Assembly (NCBI GenBank): GCA_009760855.2
Contig: WPIO01000019.1
Location: forward strand, 3,609,501-3,673,500
From: Cristatella mucedo
Taxonomy: Eukaryota > Bryozoa > Phylactolaemata > Cristatellidae
Reading direction: 5' to 3'
DNA length: 64,000 nucleotides
Shown here: positions 33,743 to 46,837 of the stretch, piece after piece
Position numbering within the stretch: the stretch's first letter is position 1
Layout of the letters: each line of letters begins with the position of its first letter
The notes under the pieces: generated by a model
Told to the model about the DNA's origin: nothing
The model's input: the letters and a program-made list of their open reading frames with translations, nothing else
The model's database searches: none
Made by a program: the position numbers and the translations under genes

Positions 33743-36700
33743 ATATATCTATACTCTTTCTATATAAAGTATAAAGCACGTTGCTAACAGACACGGGCAT
33801 TTGACAGAGAATTTAGGCACTATGCACAGCTGATCGACATCCTGTTAGACAGATATCTATGCATTCGGTTGCTTGCCAATGACTGCCCCTACCTGTGGGA
33901 ATGTTGAGCTCAGTAATTTCGCTGTCCGGTACCTTGTCCAAATACTTGACTAAGGCTCTTATGCTGTTGCCATGAGCTGCAATCAGCACCTGTTGACCAC
34001 TCTGCAAATAATTACAACGACAAAGCTAGTAAGTTCAACACATGGGCCACATTGAACACATTAATTTGCAAGAGTGCAGAAGACAGAGCGACCTTACCTT
34101 AATAGCCGGTACAATTACATCATACCAATAGGGTAAGACACGCTCAACAGTATCCTTTAGGCACTCAGTAACTGGTATGACACTCTTATCTAACATCGCA
34201 TAACGAGAGTCATGTCCTGGCCAGCGCGGATCGTCAGTGGTGATGGCAGGTGGCGGTGTATCGTACGAACGGCGCCAAATCTGCATCGATCGATTGAGCC
34301 AGGTTATTATCAATGGTAGGTCAACACATCCAGCTGATGCTACATCATTCCGCTTCTAGTCATTTTGCTAAGGCAGTCGAAAAGGCACAGTGATGATAAC
34401 CTTACATAAATAAGCATGACTGCCACAATGCCCCCAACATAATATTCCAGAATGGCCAACATTTCCCAGGATGATACCTTAGAAGACAAGGACAGCCACA
34501 CAACACCCACCAAGAGCACACTAGTGTGCATATGCATACAAGCAACAAATTAAAAGAAAAGCAAAATAGATCACTAGCATAGCGCACTAAGAGAACTTTA
34601 TTAATCTCTATCCAGGCAGTTTGCATGTGCCGGAGGGCTCAAGCCCACGACCTTGGTCAGTACAGGCAAGCATCTTACCCCAGGGCCAAACCCGGTCGAG
34701 CTCTTTTAAGTAACCGGCTGTGAAATCATTTCCGTAGGTCAATGTTTTCATGAAGCACATAAGGAAGGATGCCATCGATGGGCATTTTCACACCGTCCAC
34801 AAGATGGCATGTTCGCAAGCCAGCAGCTTATCGTAGACTAGGTTGAGAATCAAACGTATTTTAGGACTAGCGAGATTTATGTACGTTAGGCCTCACTCTC
34901 TGGACTAACGAAATTATTGCTGCATGCTCCTCGTGCATACACACTTACCGATTTCATTATAAATGTGTGACCAGGGCATCCCCATAGGCAGGCGACGAAG
35001 GATTCAGATAACACAGCACGGAAAGCAAGCAGAGGAAACAATCTGGCCACCAAGAGCAGAGAGGGTGGTTGTGTGGTGCCAATGGCTTCCATCTGGGTTG
35101 ACAGGGCTTGTTTACAATCGCCACCTTCAGGTAGTCTCACATGGAAAGCATAAGCCAACTTTTCTTCCGTCGGTCAATTAACCCTTGTGTTCATGCTTTA
35201 TTTCAAGGTCTCAGGTTTCCATAGAACTACGGTGCAGCTTTAGCAAAAATACAAGCAAAGTTTGGAAATCCTTTTCACCAAGGTAAAAGTGTGTGGCTTC
35301 GTTTGGCATTCCCAATTTGAACGAGGGAATTAATGCCTAGTAGTAGTCTCACAGATGCTCAGCTTCAGCAAAGTCGGACGTCAGGCTCTGCCGGTGCATT
35401 GGTTACTAGACAGGAGTATGATGGTATTAAGAAACCCTTAGCAGGGAGTTGAAAACATCTGAGCCCCCCCCCCAGAGCTGAAACATGACAACCGACTAGC
35501 CAACGCCAACAGACTGAGCCACTGAGTGACGGCGATACCTTGACTTTGTCCTCGCCGTGCTGGGCAGCAGTCTCCGACTTGTTGAGACCCTGCAGGCCGC
35601 CGTACATACGCTCATTCAACCTCCAGTGTCTGTGTACTGGGATCCAGTGCTGCCCCAGCTCGTCCTGCACCAGGTAGAGGGTCTTGATTGCGCGTGTGAG
35701 TACGCTCGTATAAGCAACGTCGAACGAATAGCCGTTGGCCTTTAGCATCTGCAAGCATATCGACAACCTCCATCTACCCAATCGAGGCTCATCCGATGGT
35801 CTCGCTCCTAGCAGACGATGATTGAGGTGACTTCACGACAAGCATATTCGACTCCGTGTGGTAAGTATACAATATAAAAAGTCCCCAGCTGCTTAGTGGC
35901 ACACATTTCAGAAGGGCTAGGAGTAATTCAAAGGTAATAAAACATGCATGTAGGCAGGATTCACGGATGAGAAGTAGCAGCACTGGTTTGCTAACCGAGA
36001 GTTGAATGATGCACATGCAAATATCACCCCAAAAAATGTAAATTGAGTATAGCTTTATGAACATGGTCGTGGAATACAAAGAAATAAAAATGTGCTTGCT
36101 GTTGTTTCTGCTAGGTACCGTTTCTACGAGTATAAGTTGCACTTTTTTCCAATTTTTTTGAAAAAATAAACCTGCGACTTGTAGACTGCCGATCAATATT
36201 TGACACCAGCAGGAAGAATTAGAAGAGCCAGTATCAAACATGTTTGTGAATGGGTTTTACATGCTTAGGAAAGCAACAAAACAGAAGTCATTGTGAAGTC
36301 GTTAAAGAAGACAGGAATTTCAAACATGCTATATGGAACTGAAGATGATGCAATCTAAGAGGAAAGTGACGATGCAGACATTGACAATGTTGCAGAAGAC
36401 TATGAAGATGTTAGCAGAGATACTAATGAGTTTCTTGCTGACTGCGATGATTAAAGCAAACTTATATTAATGCAGAATGAGCTTTATATTCAGTAATATT
36501 GTTCAATAAAAACTTTTTTCAAAAATCATGTCCATAAATTGAGACTGTAACCTATACTTAGACGTGACTTATATTCGTAAAAAAGGTAAGTCTAGTGTAG
36601 CTAGAAACTGACAAGCAATAATACTGCACAAACAACAATAGGAACTCCCTCCCGACCTGTGTCAGAACATCCCCTGACCTGACCACATTTAAAAAGAACC

Positions 36701-39700
36701 TAAAAACACACCTATTTAGGACAGCATTTAGTGGGTCCCTGTGATTCGTCCTTGATGTGCTTATGCGTGCTGACACTGTGCATGCTGCCACTAACCACAT
36801 TTGCATGCTGACCCTGTGCATGTCACCCCTAACCATGTTATTCATTTTGTTTGTTTACCAAGCATGATATTACTCACCATTCAATCGCTTTTCCCTTTGC
36901 AGCAAATGTAAAGCGCCTAGAGAGAGATTGAGTTCTCTGAGGGCGCTTTATCAAGTGCATTATTACTAATAGCATAAATCATTTTCATCAAATGTAAGCC
37001 TGAATTCGCTTTGCCCACAGGTGAAGCCAGAAGGTAGACACAAGAATCTCATCAGCCGAATCGGCATTAACAGCTATATACAGGCAAACCTGTCTAAAGT
37101 GCCAAACATGTCAGGGAAGCAGCCAGAGTATCTTAAGGATGGGCGACTCTCAGACATGAGTCAACTATAGAAGCAGCATAAATGACCAATCATAACAGTA
37201 AGTTATTATAAGACATTTATACAGCACCCTAAAAGAACTAAATCACCTTCTATGCACGTCACGTGTGGTAGAAAGGAAGCAGATATATCGGTTTGTGGTA
37301 GCATGCACCATTCCGGCATTCACAAGGCAAGCAAAGATTAATTCATGCCGATGGATCCTTGGAGAAACTGAAATTTTTTCACTACTGTTTAAATGCTGTC
37401 AAGTCAGGGGATGTAACCGTGTCAGTAGGGAGTGAGTTCCTGTCTTTATGAGCATCCGAACAATCGGATCGATCCGAACAATCGCCGAAGAATTTGAGGA
37501 TGGCTACAAGCATAGACAAGCGAATTAAGTCAGCCAAAGAGCCTGTGTGATTCTTCTTAGCTTTATTGAAAGCAGTCCGGATAGGTAGACAGGAAAAAAA
37601 CGAAGAGAGTTAAAAGTGAGTGACTATTGCTACGTTCGCCACAGATAAGACATTACCCCACTTCTCGCCGACCTGCACTGGTTACCAGTCAAGCAACGGA
37701 TTGACTTCAAGGTTTTGTCGCTCACTTTTAGGTCTCTTCATTCTATGGCTCCAGCCTATCTTTCAGAGATACTACCCCATCAGGCAAAGCATCGTACCAC
37801 TCGCTTTTCGGAATCCAACAGTCTAGAAATACCTCGTACAAACCTTAAATCCTTTGGAGACCGTGCATTTAGCTCGTATGCTCCCACAGCCTGGAACTCC
37901 CTCCCGACCTGCATCAGAACATCCCCTGACCTGACCACATTTAAAAGAAACTTAAAAACATACCTATTTAGGACAGCATTTAGTGGGTCCTTGTGATTCG
38001 TCCTCGATGTGCTTATGCGTGCTGACACTGTTCATGCTGCCACTAACCACATTTGCATGCTGACCCAGTGCATGTAACCCCTAACCATGTTATTCATTTT
38101 GTTTGTTTTTCAAGCATGATTTTACTTACTATTCTATTGCGTATCACTTTGCAGCAAATGTAAAGCGCCTAGAAAGAGATTAAGTTCTCTGAGGGCGCTT
38201 TATCAAGTGCAATATTATTATTATTATTATTATAAGCATTGCTGCAGAGTTATGTAACAACTGTAAGCCTCTTATTGGACAGGACGGAAGACCAGCGAGT
38301 AGTGAGTTACAGAAGCCTAGTCACGGTGTCACAAATGCATAGACCCATTTGGCAGCGCTAGCCTTATTTAAGCAGTCCCGAACTTTGGCAATGCTACATA
38401 GCTGACCGTACGAGGACTTGACAGCGGGGCTTAAGTGGTCTTCGTCTAGTGAGATCATTTTGGCACAGGACACTAAGATTGCGTGCGTGCATATGCTACA
38501 TGAGATATCTGGCCGAGACCATTTTCAGGGTTAGGCTTTCCAATGTCAGAATAGCAATAAGTTTTCCTACATAAGTAACAAGTTAGTTGTACCACCCTTC
38601 AATTTGAGAAAGATTGCAGCCATCCACGTAGGAATGTCAGCAATAGACACTACACGGTAGGAGAGCTAGGAGAGCGAGTGACATGCTGAGAGACAGGCAA
38701 ACCCCAGGTACACTTGCCTGTCATAAAAAGGAAAGCCTAGGTCGTGCTTGGCAATTAAATCGGCCATAGAGAAAGTATAAAGTGTGAAATGAAGTAGACC
38801 ATGCACATATCCTAGGTAACTCTTACTTAAAGGCCCCATAGACAGCCGCTGCCTGTTGACATCTCGGTTCTGAATTCTTGCACTTGAGGTAGGACCCAAA
38901 CTATTGCAGTGCAGTACCATTCATGTCCATCCATGCGAGATGATGGCCGCTTAAGAAGGACTGGGTGATCAATGGTATCAAAAGTCCTGACGAGAGATCA
39001 AGCTGAACCAGCAGAGAGACTACCAAAGTCAACATCCTTGAGAAGGCCGTTGTACGATCACAGGAGTGTTGACTCTTTTGAGTGATTTGTTCTAAAACCA
39101 GACAGGAACACAGCTGCCAGGCTTTAAGTTTTGATATGAGAGTATTAGCTGGTCTGCCACAACTAGTTCTGGTCTCTTGATAAAAATGACAACAGGGAGG
39201 CTGGGCAGAAGTTGCTCAACTTCTCAGGGTATAATGCGGACTTCTTATAATGAGTAGCCTAACAACATCCAAGTTCAAGACCCACTCCTGACTGACGTAC
39301 CTTCACCACCTGACTTGACAATGAAAAAGAAGCTAAAAATGTACCTCTTTTTCACAGCATTTAGTGGGTCCGTGTCATTTGTCCTCTGCGTGATGACACT
39401 GTGCACGCTGCCACTAACTATATTTGCATGTGCTGTGCATCCTGTGCATGTCACCTCTATGTTATGCTTGTTGACATTGAGCATGCTGCCACTAACCATT
39501 CGGTCATGCTTCCCTTACAGCATGTGTAAAGTGCCTAGAAAGAGATTAAGTTCTCTGAGGGCGCTATACAAATGCAGTAGTATTATGGAACGTATAAACA
39601 GGCAACCGGAAGATGTTTAGTGAGCTGCATGCTATGGTTGGTACTATGAGCACGTATCCACTACGGTCATGGAGTTGCAAGGTACGAACGCTCTTGATTG

Positions 39701-40384
39701 CTGGAGTGCACTGCTCACGTCGGCACACCTGCGTGTATCGGTGCTCTATCTACGACTCTCACGCCTTTCTTCGAGGCGGTAGCTTCACCAGCATCCGTCA
39801 AGCGTCTGCACGGAACAGTAACCGCTGCGTTTGCGACGACGGCGGACTTCAGGTGCCGCTGCACGGCGTTCGTGGCACTAATCCCAGCCTCGAGGCACGT
39901 AGCAATGTACGGGCACGCTACTCTCTGCTCAACAATAAACGTAGCATCTGCGAAAGCATCGACTTTCCCGCATGCGGGGCGAGCCCGGGCAAGTTGAGTT
40001 CAATTGCGGCACCATCCGCCCTGCGGCGGCGTACGCCGAGAGCACAGGCAACGAACGGTACACGGTAGTGCGGTGCGGCAATCCGAGTCTAGCCACGAGA
40101 ATGCTCCGTCCTATAAGCACTGTCAGAGATTTGTATTTACAAAAACTGTCTTCAGCCTCCGCGCGTGTGGCATATCGGAAGTGGCAGGTCGGGCAGGTCG
40201 CGGAGGACGGCGTCGAGCGCAGCAGCGCCATCGCGGCCGCGTGCCGACTACCAACCTGACCGGCCGAGCGAGCTTCTTGCAGGCCTAGATCCGAGAGGTC
40301 GGCGTCGTGCCATCCGCAGAAGCGATTGTCCTGATTGTACACACTCTCTCCGTGCCTTACCATGACTATCTTGTACGGCGCCAT
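33156..40384 (-). CDS. PGAM: 2,3-bisphosphoglycerate-dependent phosphoglycerate mutase, 5 exons, 250 aa
   Basis: Glycolytic enzyme that interconverts 3- and 2-phosphoglycerate in the cytosol through a phosphohistidine. Exons (minus strand): 40256-40384, 35539-35748, 34098-34280, 33893-34001, 33156-33277, in frame with AG/GT borders. Visible motifs: [11 protein letters not shown] with the catalytic RHG histidine at residue 11, [39 protein letters not shown] with the acid/base Glu, [22 protein letters not shown] with the second histidine, [14 protein letters not shown] and a Lys-rich C-terminus. The length matches animal PGAM1/2 (about 254 aa). I chose the Met of [12 protein letters not shown]; an in-frame Met 7 codons upstream (40405) is possible. 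The vertebrate PGAM1/PGAM2 split cannot be applied, so the symbol is generic. Introns 1 and 2 are packed with LINEs, a SINE and a pogo-like element. Confidence 0.96.
33697..33740. repeat. (GT)n microsatellite in PGAM intron 4
   Basis: About 22 GT units with one GC interruption. Confidence 0.9.
34565..34705 (-). mobile_element. SINE family 1 in PGAM intron 2
   Basis: Tail AGAGAACTTTATTAATCTCT, B-box-like GGGCTCAAGCCC and A-box side TTACCCCAGGGCCAAACC on plus. Diverged, with a 4-nt duplication (TTAA) in the tail. Confidence 0.65.
36116..36588 (+). mobile_element. pogo/Tigger-like DNA transposon, internally deleted (about 473 bp)
   Basis: The ends are imperfect inverted repeats of about 27 nt: TACCGTTTCTACGAGTATAA at the left and, on the opposite strand at the right, TACCTTTTTTACGAATATAA. 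Both begin with TA, the target dinucleotide of the Tc1/mariner group. The interior keeps the end of a transposase reading frame (36274-36454) and an AATAAA at 36505. It lies in PGAM intron 1, antisense to PGAM. Most of the transposase is gone, so it is non-autonomous. Confidence 0.75.
36274..36454 (+). pseudogene. C-terminal remnant of a pogo-like transposase
   Basis: The plus-strand frame reads [20 protein letters not shown], then a stop codon, then a very acidic tail ([18 protein letters not shown] to a final stop). The KS.KK.GISN..DGTEDD motif followed by an acidic tail is typical of the end of pogo/Tigger/jerky-type transposases. An in-frame TAA and loss of the DDE core make it a pseudogene. 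Confidence 0.7.
36630..36970 (+). mobile_element. L2/CR1-like LINE 3' end in PGAM intron 1
   Basis: Starts in the C-terminal codons ([17 protein letters not shown]-like), then the 3' UTR and the tail AAAGCGCCTAGAGAGAGATT, AGGGCGCTTTATCAAGTGC. Plus strand. Confidence 0.7.
37196..39230 (-). mobile_element. Older L2/CR1-like LINE split by the 37619-38243 insertion
   Basis: Left part 37196-37618, right part 38244-39230. The right part still shows minus-strand RT words ([20 protein letters not shown], in place of a YADD block). The order matches the copy at 58.3-59.5 kb. Confidence 0.65.
37619..38243 (+). mobile_element. L2/CR1-like LINE, C-terminus plus 3' UTR, inserted in an older LINE
   Basis: The frame 37625-37997 reads [59 protein letters not shown] and [16 protein letters not shown], the conserved end of L2/CR1 ORF2. 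The complete tail ends in (TTA)n. Both flanks are a minus-strand LINE. Confidence 0.8.
39231..39600 (+). mobile_element. L2/CR1-like LINE 3' end
   Basis: C-terminal words ([17 protein letters not shown]) and tail (AAAGTGCCTAGAAAGAGATT, AGGGCGCTATACAAATGCAG). In PGAM intron 1, just downstream of exon 1. Confidence 0.65.
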
Positions 40385-42384
40385 TCCAGCGACGCTCAAC
40401 CGCACTGCACTACACCCGCACAGTACCGGCCAGGACCGCCGGTGACCCTCGCGACGCAGGAGGTCACCGGGTCACTCGGGCTTTCTATAACCATTTGAGG
40501 ACGACTACCTGAAGGCGGTGAAACTCGGAATGTGCATATTTTTAATTAAAGATTGGATAATAATTCTTAGGGCAGCGTCTCGCGCCATCATGCAACATTT
40601 CACTGCTTGGGGGCAGTCGAGGCCTGACCTGGGGCGGGTCATTGGTCTATAAGCCGGATATCGTCGCGAGTTCCGCGTCGCTCCTTGGCGAGGCTGCGCC
40701 GCGTGGCAGCAAAGCGCGACTGGGCGCGCTATCTTGATACGTCGTCCGTGGTTCCTGAGAGGTTGCATTTAGAATTTGCATCTCCAGCGCCGTTCAAGTC
40801 AAACTAGGTTGCCACAATTCGCGGCCGCTTGGAGTGCGGTCAGAAAGATCTTTCGGTGTGCCTTTTTGGCTGGACAGTCGATCCAGTAAGTGACTTTGAT
40901 TTGGCGGCCGGCCGGCCTTTATAAGATTTCTTTAGCGGATTGTGTAAGCTGGAGAACTCCGTTTCCATTGTACCTCGCTCTCTTAACGACAAGGCGCCGG
41001 CTATGTGCCTACGGTCTCCTACGAGCAAACCAATTGTGCCTGCAAGCTCCAAGGCACAATACAACGATCGACACAATGGTTGCATTTTCTTTCAGCAACG
41101 GTGCAAATTTCTTCTGTCACTAATTCGAGCGATTTCAGTTTCTCTCTGGTTCAAATACCGCTCTTTGATCACTCTGTTCGTAACAGTTCACAATTACCTC
41201 GGCGTGCATCTAAAAAACACTGATATCGAGAAAAAATATATACGGCGAGTCCCGCTTCCTGCCTACTCTTTGAGTCTTTGATGTATACGTCACCAATACG
41301 GCAATAGCTTTGACCAAGACTTTGTAGGGAAGACTTAACGAAGACTCGGCAGCTGAACGCGGCTTTAGTTCTTCAGCCACGACTCAGGCTGCAAGACTTA
41401 GCAAGTGACCTATCGTAGGCGCCGTTCGGGCCGCCACGCCTACTGCATTGCTTTGAAAGGAATGGTGGACGACTTGACCAGTGATATCATCGATGCCTTC
41501 CATTCCAGTTCATGCTGATTGGACATTCTGAGCTCGGCGTTCATTATTCAGACTTTGAGCCTGCTTCTTCTGCCTGCGCTGGTTGAATCAAATCGTAAAC
41601 AGCCGCAGGCAACCCCAATTAGCTGGGATGTGCATCGCGGAAGGCCATTGCCTGCCTCATGAACAAAAAGTAATTTTCTCATGATCGCTCAGTGGGCGGA
41701 GAGATTAAGAAGCCAGACTTGGAACAAGACTGCCGGCTAAACCTCCTACAAACCGGGAGACCGGAGTGAGACTCGAGTAGGTAGGAAGCAAGACTCGCCG
41801 TCTAAATCAGGCTTTATCGACTGGCGTCATTATTGCTCTCTGACTCCCAACCATATTAATGCACTAATAAATCAAATATTTACTAAAACTTAAAAAATAA
41901 TAGCTTTAGCCTCTCGAGCATGAAAATTAAAATAACGAGTTTTTAAAAAGATATTTCAGGCCCTAAAGTTTGGACTGCCATAAGAAAATATGGTAACGAA
42001 AAAGCAATGGCAATTCATTTTAAGGACACTCACATCAGTGCAAGTCTGCCTCCTGGAACTTCTGAAGTTTCGAGAAAAATAATCAATAATAATAATCAAT
42101 TTATAACAAGTTAGTAGCGATGTAATTCAATTCAACGGTGCATATGTCAGAGAGCTGCATGCTATAGACGTAGATCTGCATCCTGCAATGACTCGTTCTT
42201 TTGTTATTGTTTTTATTCTAGTATAGTGACATAACCATAGGAATTTTACAGCTCTATTGATTCTCGCATCTCTTAAAAGATAGTGAGATCTATTGAATAT
42301 TAATTGTATACCAAATATTCAAGTGCTTTCCACTTTGCAATCCTCTAAGGTGCATACAGTGCATTGCCACTTCATGCGTACGTT

Positions 42385-42419
42385 CTGAGGTGCCGTGCAA
42401 AGGCTGCACGGCACCTCAG
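42385..42419. repeat. Perfect 15-bp hairpin beside a G12 run
   Basis: CTGAGGTGCCGTGCA at 42385-42399 and its exact reverse complement at 42405-42419, with a 5-nt loop (AAGGC). A 12-nt G homopolymer follows at 42432-42443. Confidence 0.9.
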
Positions 42420-45111
42420 GCTTTTTCAGCAGGGGGGGGGGGGTACAAGCTTATCGGCTGTAACAAAGGCTTGGTAGGGACTAGGTACTGAATTATTACA
42501 ATAACCAAGCCAAGACCAAACTGGGGGCCTGGTAAAATGGTGCTAATAAGAATAAAAATGTGTGCAGCACCCTAAGAGACCTACATTTCTGTCTAGACAC
42601 TTTCCATATGGTGGAAACAGTATCTTTGGCGAGTCACTGAGGTAACGGTAGCGGTTCACTCATACTGGACATGGATCGAATCGCAACGACTGAGGTATCT
42701 TCTGAATAAAACTTGCAAACTTCAAGCAGCCTTCCAAGAGGAAAACTAACCCTTAGCCACTGGCGATGGTGGTCACGCCGCATCGCCTTCAATTAGGCGA
42801 GCAGACTCGCTCGAGGAGCGAACGTTTAGAGATTCCTTTCCGATGAGGAAGAGGAGTTGGGAGCAAGGCGATGGAGGCGATGCCGGGGATCGGCAGGGGA
42901 TCTTAGCATTGCGAGAGCCTGAGCGGTCGGAGGTGGGGCCCTAAAACGGCGCAGTCGTCGTCTTCGTCAACGTGGAAGGTAGCGGAAGGTCAGTAGGGAT
43001 TTCACCTATTGGGCTACGTGAAGGAGCGGCAATTCGGACAAGCAGCTCGCGAATACAGCGCCCAGCACCCATACCTACCATGCCTCAACCACTAAGCCCC
43101 TAAGCTGGACCCCGGGCAAAGTCCGCCGCCGCCGCCGCTGCACACCTCAGTATATACATGTCCACACGAAGCTGACAATACACAGTGCTCTTCTCAGAAA
43201 ATACCACAGTGCGAAAAGATCTCGCAGTATTGAAATAACGTCAAAACCCTACAGATCTCTCCAATAGCTACTTAAGAGGTTTAAGTACCAATAAAGTTGC
43301 AATAACTAATAGCCTGTAGGTAAATATTTATACAAAAACTTATATCCTGGAAGCTTTGATCCTAGTGCGTATGGAACAACCACAAAATTGAACAGGCACG
43401 ACCTTGAAAGCTCAGAAAATCAGGGGAAAGAGAAACCCATCATCAGTACCTCACACCCAGCGGGGCAGTACGAAAGATGCATCGGAATAAGTGTTCGCGA
43501 AGCCGTTGCCGGAAGCGTTTTCGGAAAGAGATGGAGAGAAGCAGTTTATTTGTGTCCAGGAGAGAGTCGAGCCGAGAGAACAAGATGGGAAAGAGTATCG
43601 GGTGAAGTAAAGTTAAGCCGCAGCAATCGAAGACTTCTATCGAAAGTGTGTCGCAATACTTTCTTGCTGGCTACATTAAATCATTGGGAACATCTCGCTT
43701 TTTATATATCTACAAAGAAGATCGATTGAAGTTAGTGATGTTATTAAAGATCGAAGCTTATTTTTGTCCGTGCTGGTAACTTTCAATTAGTGATTTTTAA
43801 TAATTTTTCAATGCGTTAATGTGTTTTGGCAATTTATCTGGGAAATATATAAGGTTCTCTTGAAATGTCTGAAACTATTAGCTATCTGAATAAAAAATTA
43901 TTGCATGGATTAATGCTTTTAAAATGCCAAAATAAAGAAAACTGCCTTAAAAGTAATAATTTTGTCCTCCAACATTTATTAATGATTAAATGGTGAATTG
44001 CAGTCGTGTGTGATAGCGTCTTTCTGCCTTTGAATGAACTGCGGATGGACAATGACCCAACAAAACAGCTTAAGACACAAATCCGGTGGATGAGTATGTT
44101 CTGTAATCAATGCTGTGTCATTGTTGATACGACCGTGACAACTTAACTCAGCGCATCTCCAGAACGTACTTCCATCAGCATTAATTCTTGCTTTCCTAAA
44201 TCAAAAACTTTCATTTAATAAATAACAACTCTTTTCCTTTCTGCAATTCTATTTTCTCCATATTAACTGATCAATATTTAGAAACACTATACTAATTCAG
44301 GGACTAGAATAATGAAAATAGTTTGGCGGTAAACGGAAACAAAATTAACAAACACATGTGGAATAGATACATTATTATACTCGGTAAATTAATCTTCAAT
44401 TATTTGTAATTTTGTAGAATAAAATCTCTTCGATACATTTTCACTTTTTAACATGTTTAATAAAACATAAACATATTTTAAAATTTGATTTTTTACTGTC
44501 ATGATGGAATATGTTCCATGTTATAGTTAACGACACTATAACAGAATTGCAATGTTATTTCTTTAATTACTCTGGACGGTTTTTTCGGGGCTATTTTGTT
44601 TATCTTCATCTCATTGGTCTATTTTGACGAGGCTGTTTTATCGGGGTGCCCGGATTACTGCTTGTGTCTGACATCGTCACCAAGGTGACGTGAAACGAAC
44701 TTGTAGGTCATGCAATGACGTCAAAAGCGTCAAGGATTTTTTGAAAAATATTCCGAGATCAATAGAGAATGAGCAGTTTTCCTTTCCGAACAATGTGTGG
44801 TAGAATTGATAACGTCGACTGTCACAACTTCAAATGTCAGCGAAAAAAGTAACCCAGGAACTCTAATTATTTCAAACTTCATGCTTTGAATTGAATCAGG
44901 TTTTGCCCAATCCTGTGATTTAGAAAGTCGCTTAATTTTACGCTTTAAATTGAGCATTTTTGAAGTTTTGTTCTTGTGAAAAGAACGGCGTCTCGTCGGT
45001 TACGCACACTGAGGACCTTTAGAGGAAAGAGGTGCCCTCACTGATTGAGAGCATTCCTAAGTATCTAGTTATGTCGCTGAACAAACCTTTCGCACCTTCT
45101 GCATGTTCTAC

Positions 45112-45290
45112 AGTAATAATAATACATTTCCTATAGCGCGCTCAGAGAACTCAATCTCTTTCTAGGCACTTTACATTTGCTGCAAAGGAAGCACGATCGA
45201 ACGGTTAGTGGTAGCATACTAAGTAAACAACGAGAACAACATGGTTAGGGGTGACCCACAGTATCAGCACGCATAAGCACTATGCTGGAG
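45112..45290 (-). mobile_element. L2/CR1-like LINE 3' end
   Basis: (AAT)3, then GCGCGCTCAGAGAACTCAAT and TTTACATTTGCTGCAAAGGA. Very short copy in the PGAM-FAM136A interval. Confidence 0.65.
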
Positions 45291-46837
45291 AATTCGCTCC
45301 CACGATGATCCATCCCAACCACATGAAGTTCCGTCCACGTGCCGACTCGGACACTTACTTTCCAGTAGTTGTATACTGCCGATTCTACACTACTTGTTTT
45401 CTTCAGGATTCCGCTGAGCTTCGCAATTTGTGTGTGCTGCGTAAGATATATATATAGCCCTCTATATACTCGCTACAGACTGTGGCGCTACATCCCTTCC
45501 AGCCGTTTTGATCTGCTACTTTCATGCTACTCACTTCCTCAACTCGCCTGACTCAGTTATGCTTTTCACTTTCTTTTTGTTGCGTGAGGTGAACTCTACA
45601 GGCAAATGGAATGAGTACAGAGAGCCACTTTTGATTTGATTTGGCTAGATAAAAACCTCCCACGTAACTAACACCCACCAGTTTTTGTGGCTTTGTAGAG
45701 TTACAGACGGAGATATATTACATTAAGATGAAGTATCTCGACTGCCTCATGTGCACGCAAAGCCGCCTGGACTTTGAATCCGCAATGGAATGCTCTGCAG
45801 CGGTAACATCCAGTTATTATTCATGGGTCTGTGATGTTATATATGGTGAATTATTCTGTGTATATATAAACATCTATGTGTGTACATACCTGTTAGCTAT
45901 ATATTCATACGGATACAGGTTTATGTATACATTAATAAAATACATGTCGATCCGTCGAAACAGTTACGAAATTTGGCACATACATATATATTCGAGATAT
46001 TAATAGCTAAGCGATTTGATATTTATGCATATATATATATATATATATGCGGTATATACATATATCCCTAGAAATAACTATGTGATTCGATATTATCGCC
46101 ACATATCTTTAAAAATTACTGGGCGACGCAACACACCGAAATGCAAAATGACTAAATATTTCAATAGCCAAAAGTAAGCAGCATAGATTAACAACATCTA
46201 GTTGTAAAGTTGTGAAATGGCTCTAGAACGTGTCTTCCGTACACCTACAACCCAAACAGCAACTTACGCACCAAGCAAAGAGTGCTAAACCTCTTAGCCA
46301 CATGTCTGACGCCAGTAAAACTTCCGCCCGAAGCATGGCTAACGAGCTGTAGCAGCCTTCAGTAAATAAATCTCAATTCCACTGCAGGAACGCCTGGTCT
46401 ATCAATCTTCCTGTAGTTGATTGACTTGTATAAGATAATCGCCGGCAGCTAACGCGTTACATAATAAAAACCTAAGATTAAAATATTCCCAGTTCCCAAT
46501 TTTCTAAATACACAAAAAAATGCTTGAAAAAATAATCTATGATATCGTATAACTGGTCTGTGTTTTAATTCTTAGAAAGTGCACAAGTGGTCGCTTACGT
46601 GAGGTAATTACGGCGGGTAGACGAGAGATTACGTTAGAACCACCCCAACGCCCAGCATGCTTTGCTCCCCACAATACAGATAAAAAATAAAATGATCTCT
46701 AAATAACGGTAAAAGATTTATTATAATATAATAAATATATACTTAATTGAATCTATCTCGAAATCTGGAAAAAATAAACGTAGCATCACGTCTTGCTGGG
46801 TAACGCCGACGCCCTCTCTCCTGGCCGACCGGCTAAA

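Larger units (their letters stand above)
40385..46837. other. Intergenic, PGAM to FAM136A (divergent)
   Basis: Next to PGAM (40.4-41.1 kb) and at 42.75-43.15 kb the sequence is GC- and CpG-rich, which fits promoter regions. 43.3-45.1 kb is AT-rich. Repeats: a LINE tail fragment (about 42545-42615), a hairpin plus G12 (42385-42443) and a LINE end (45112). Open frames such as 43388-43729 show no recognisable protein. Confidence 0.5.

Noticed and set aside
43388-43729. 113-codon plus-strand frame in the PGAM-FAM136A interval
   Set aside because: Polar and Arg/Glu/Ser-rich with no known motif and no splice or promoter context; could be chance. Not called as a gene.
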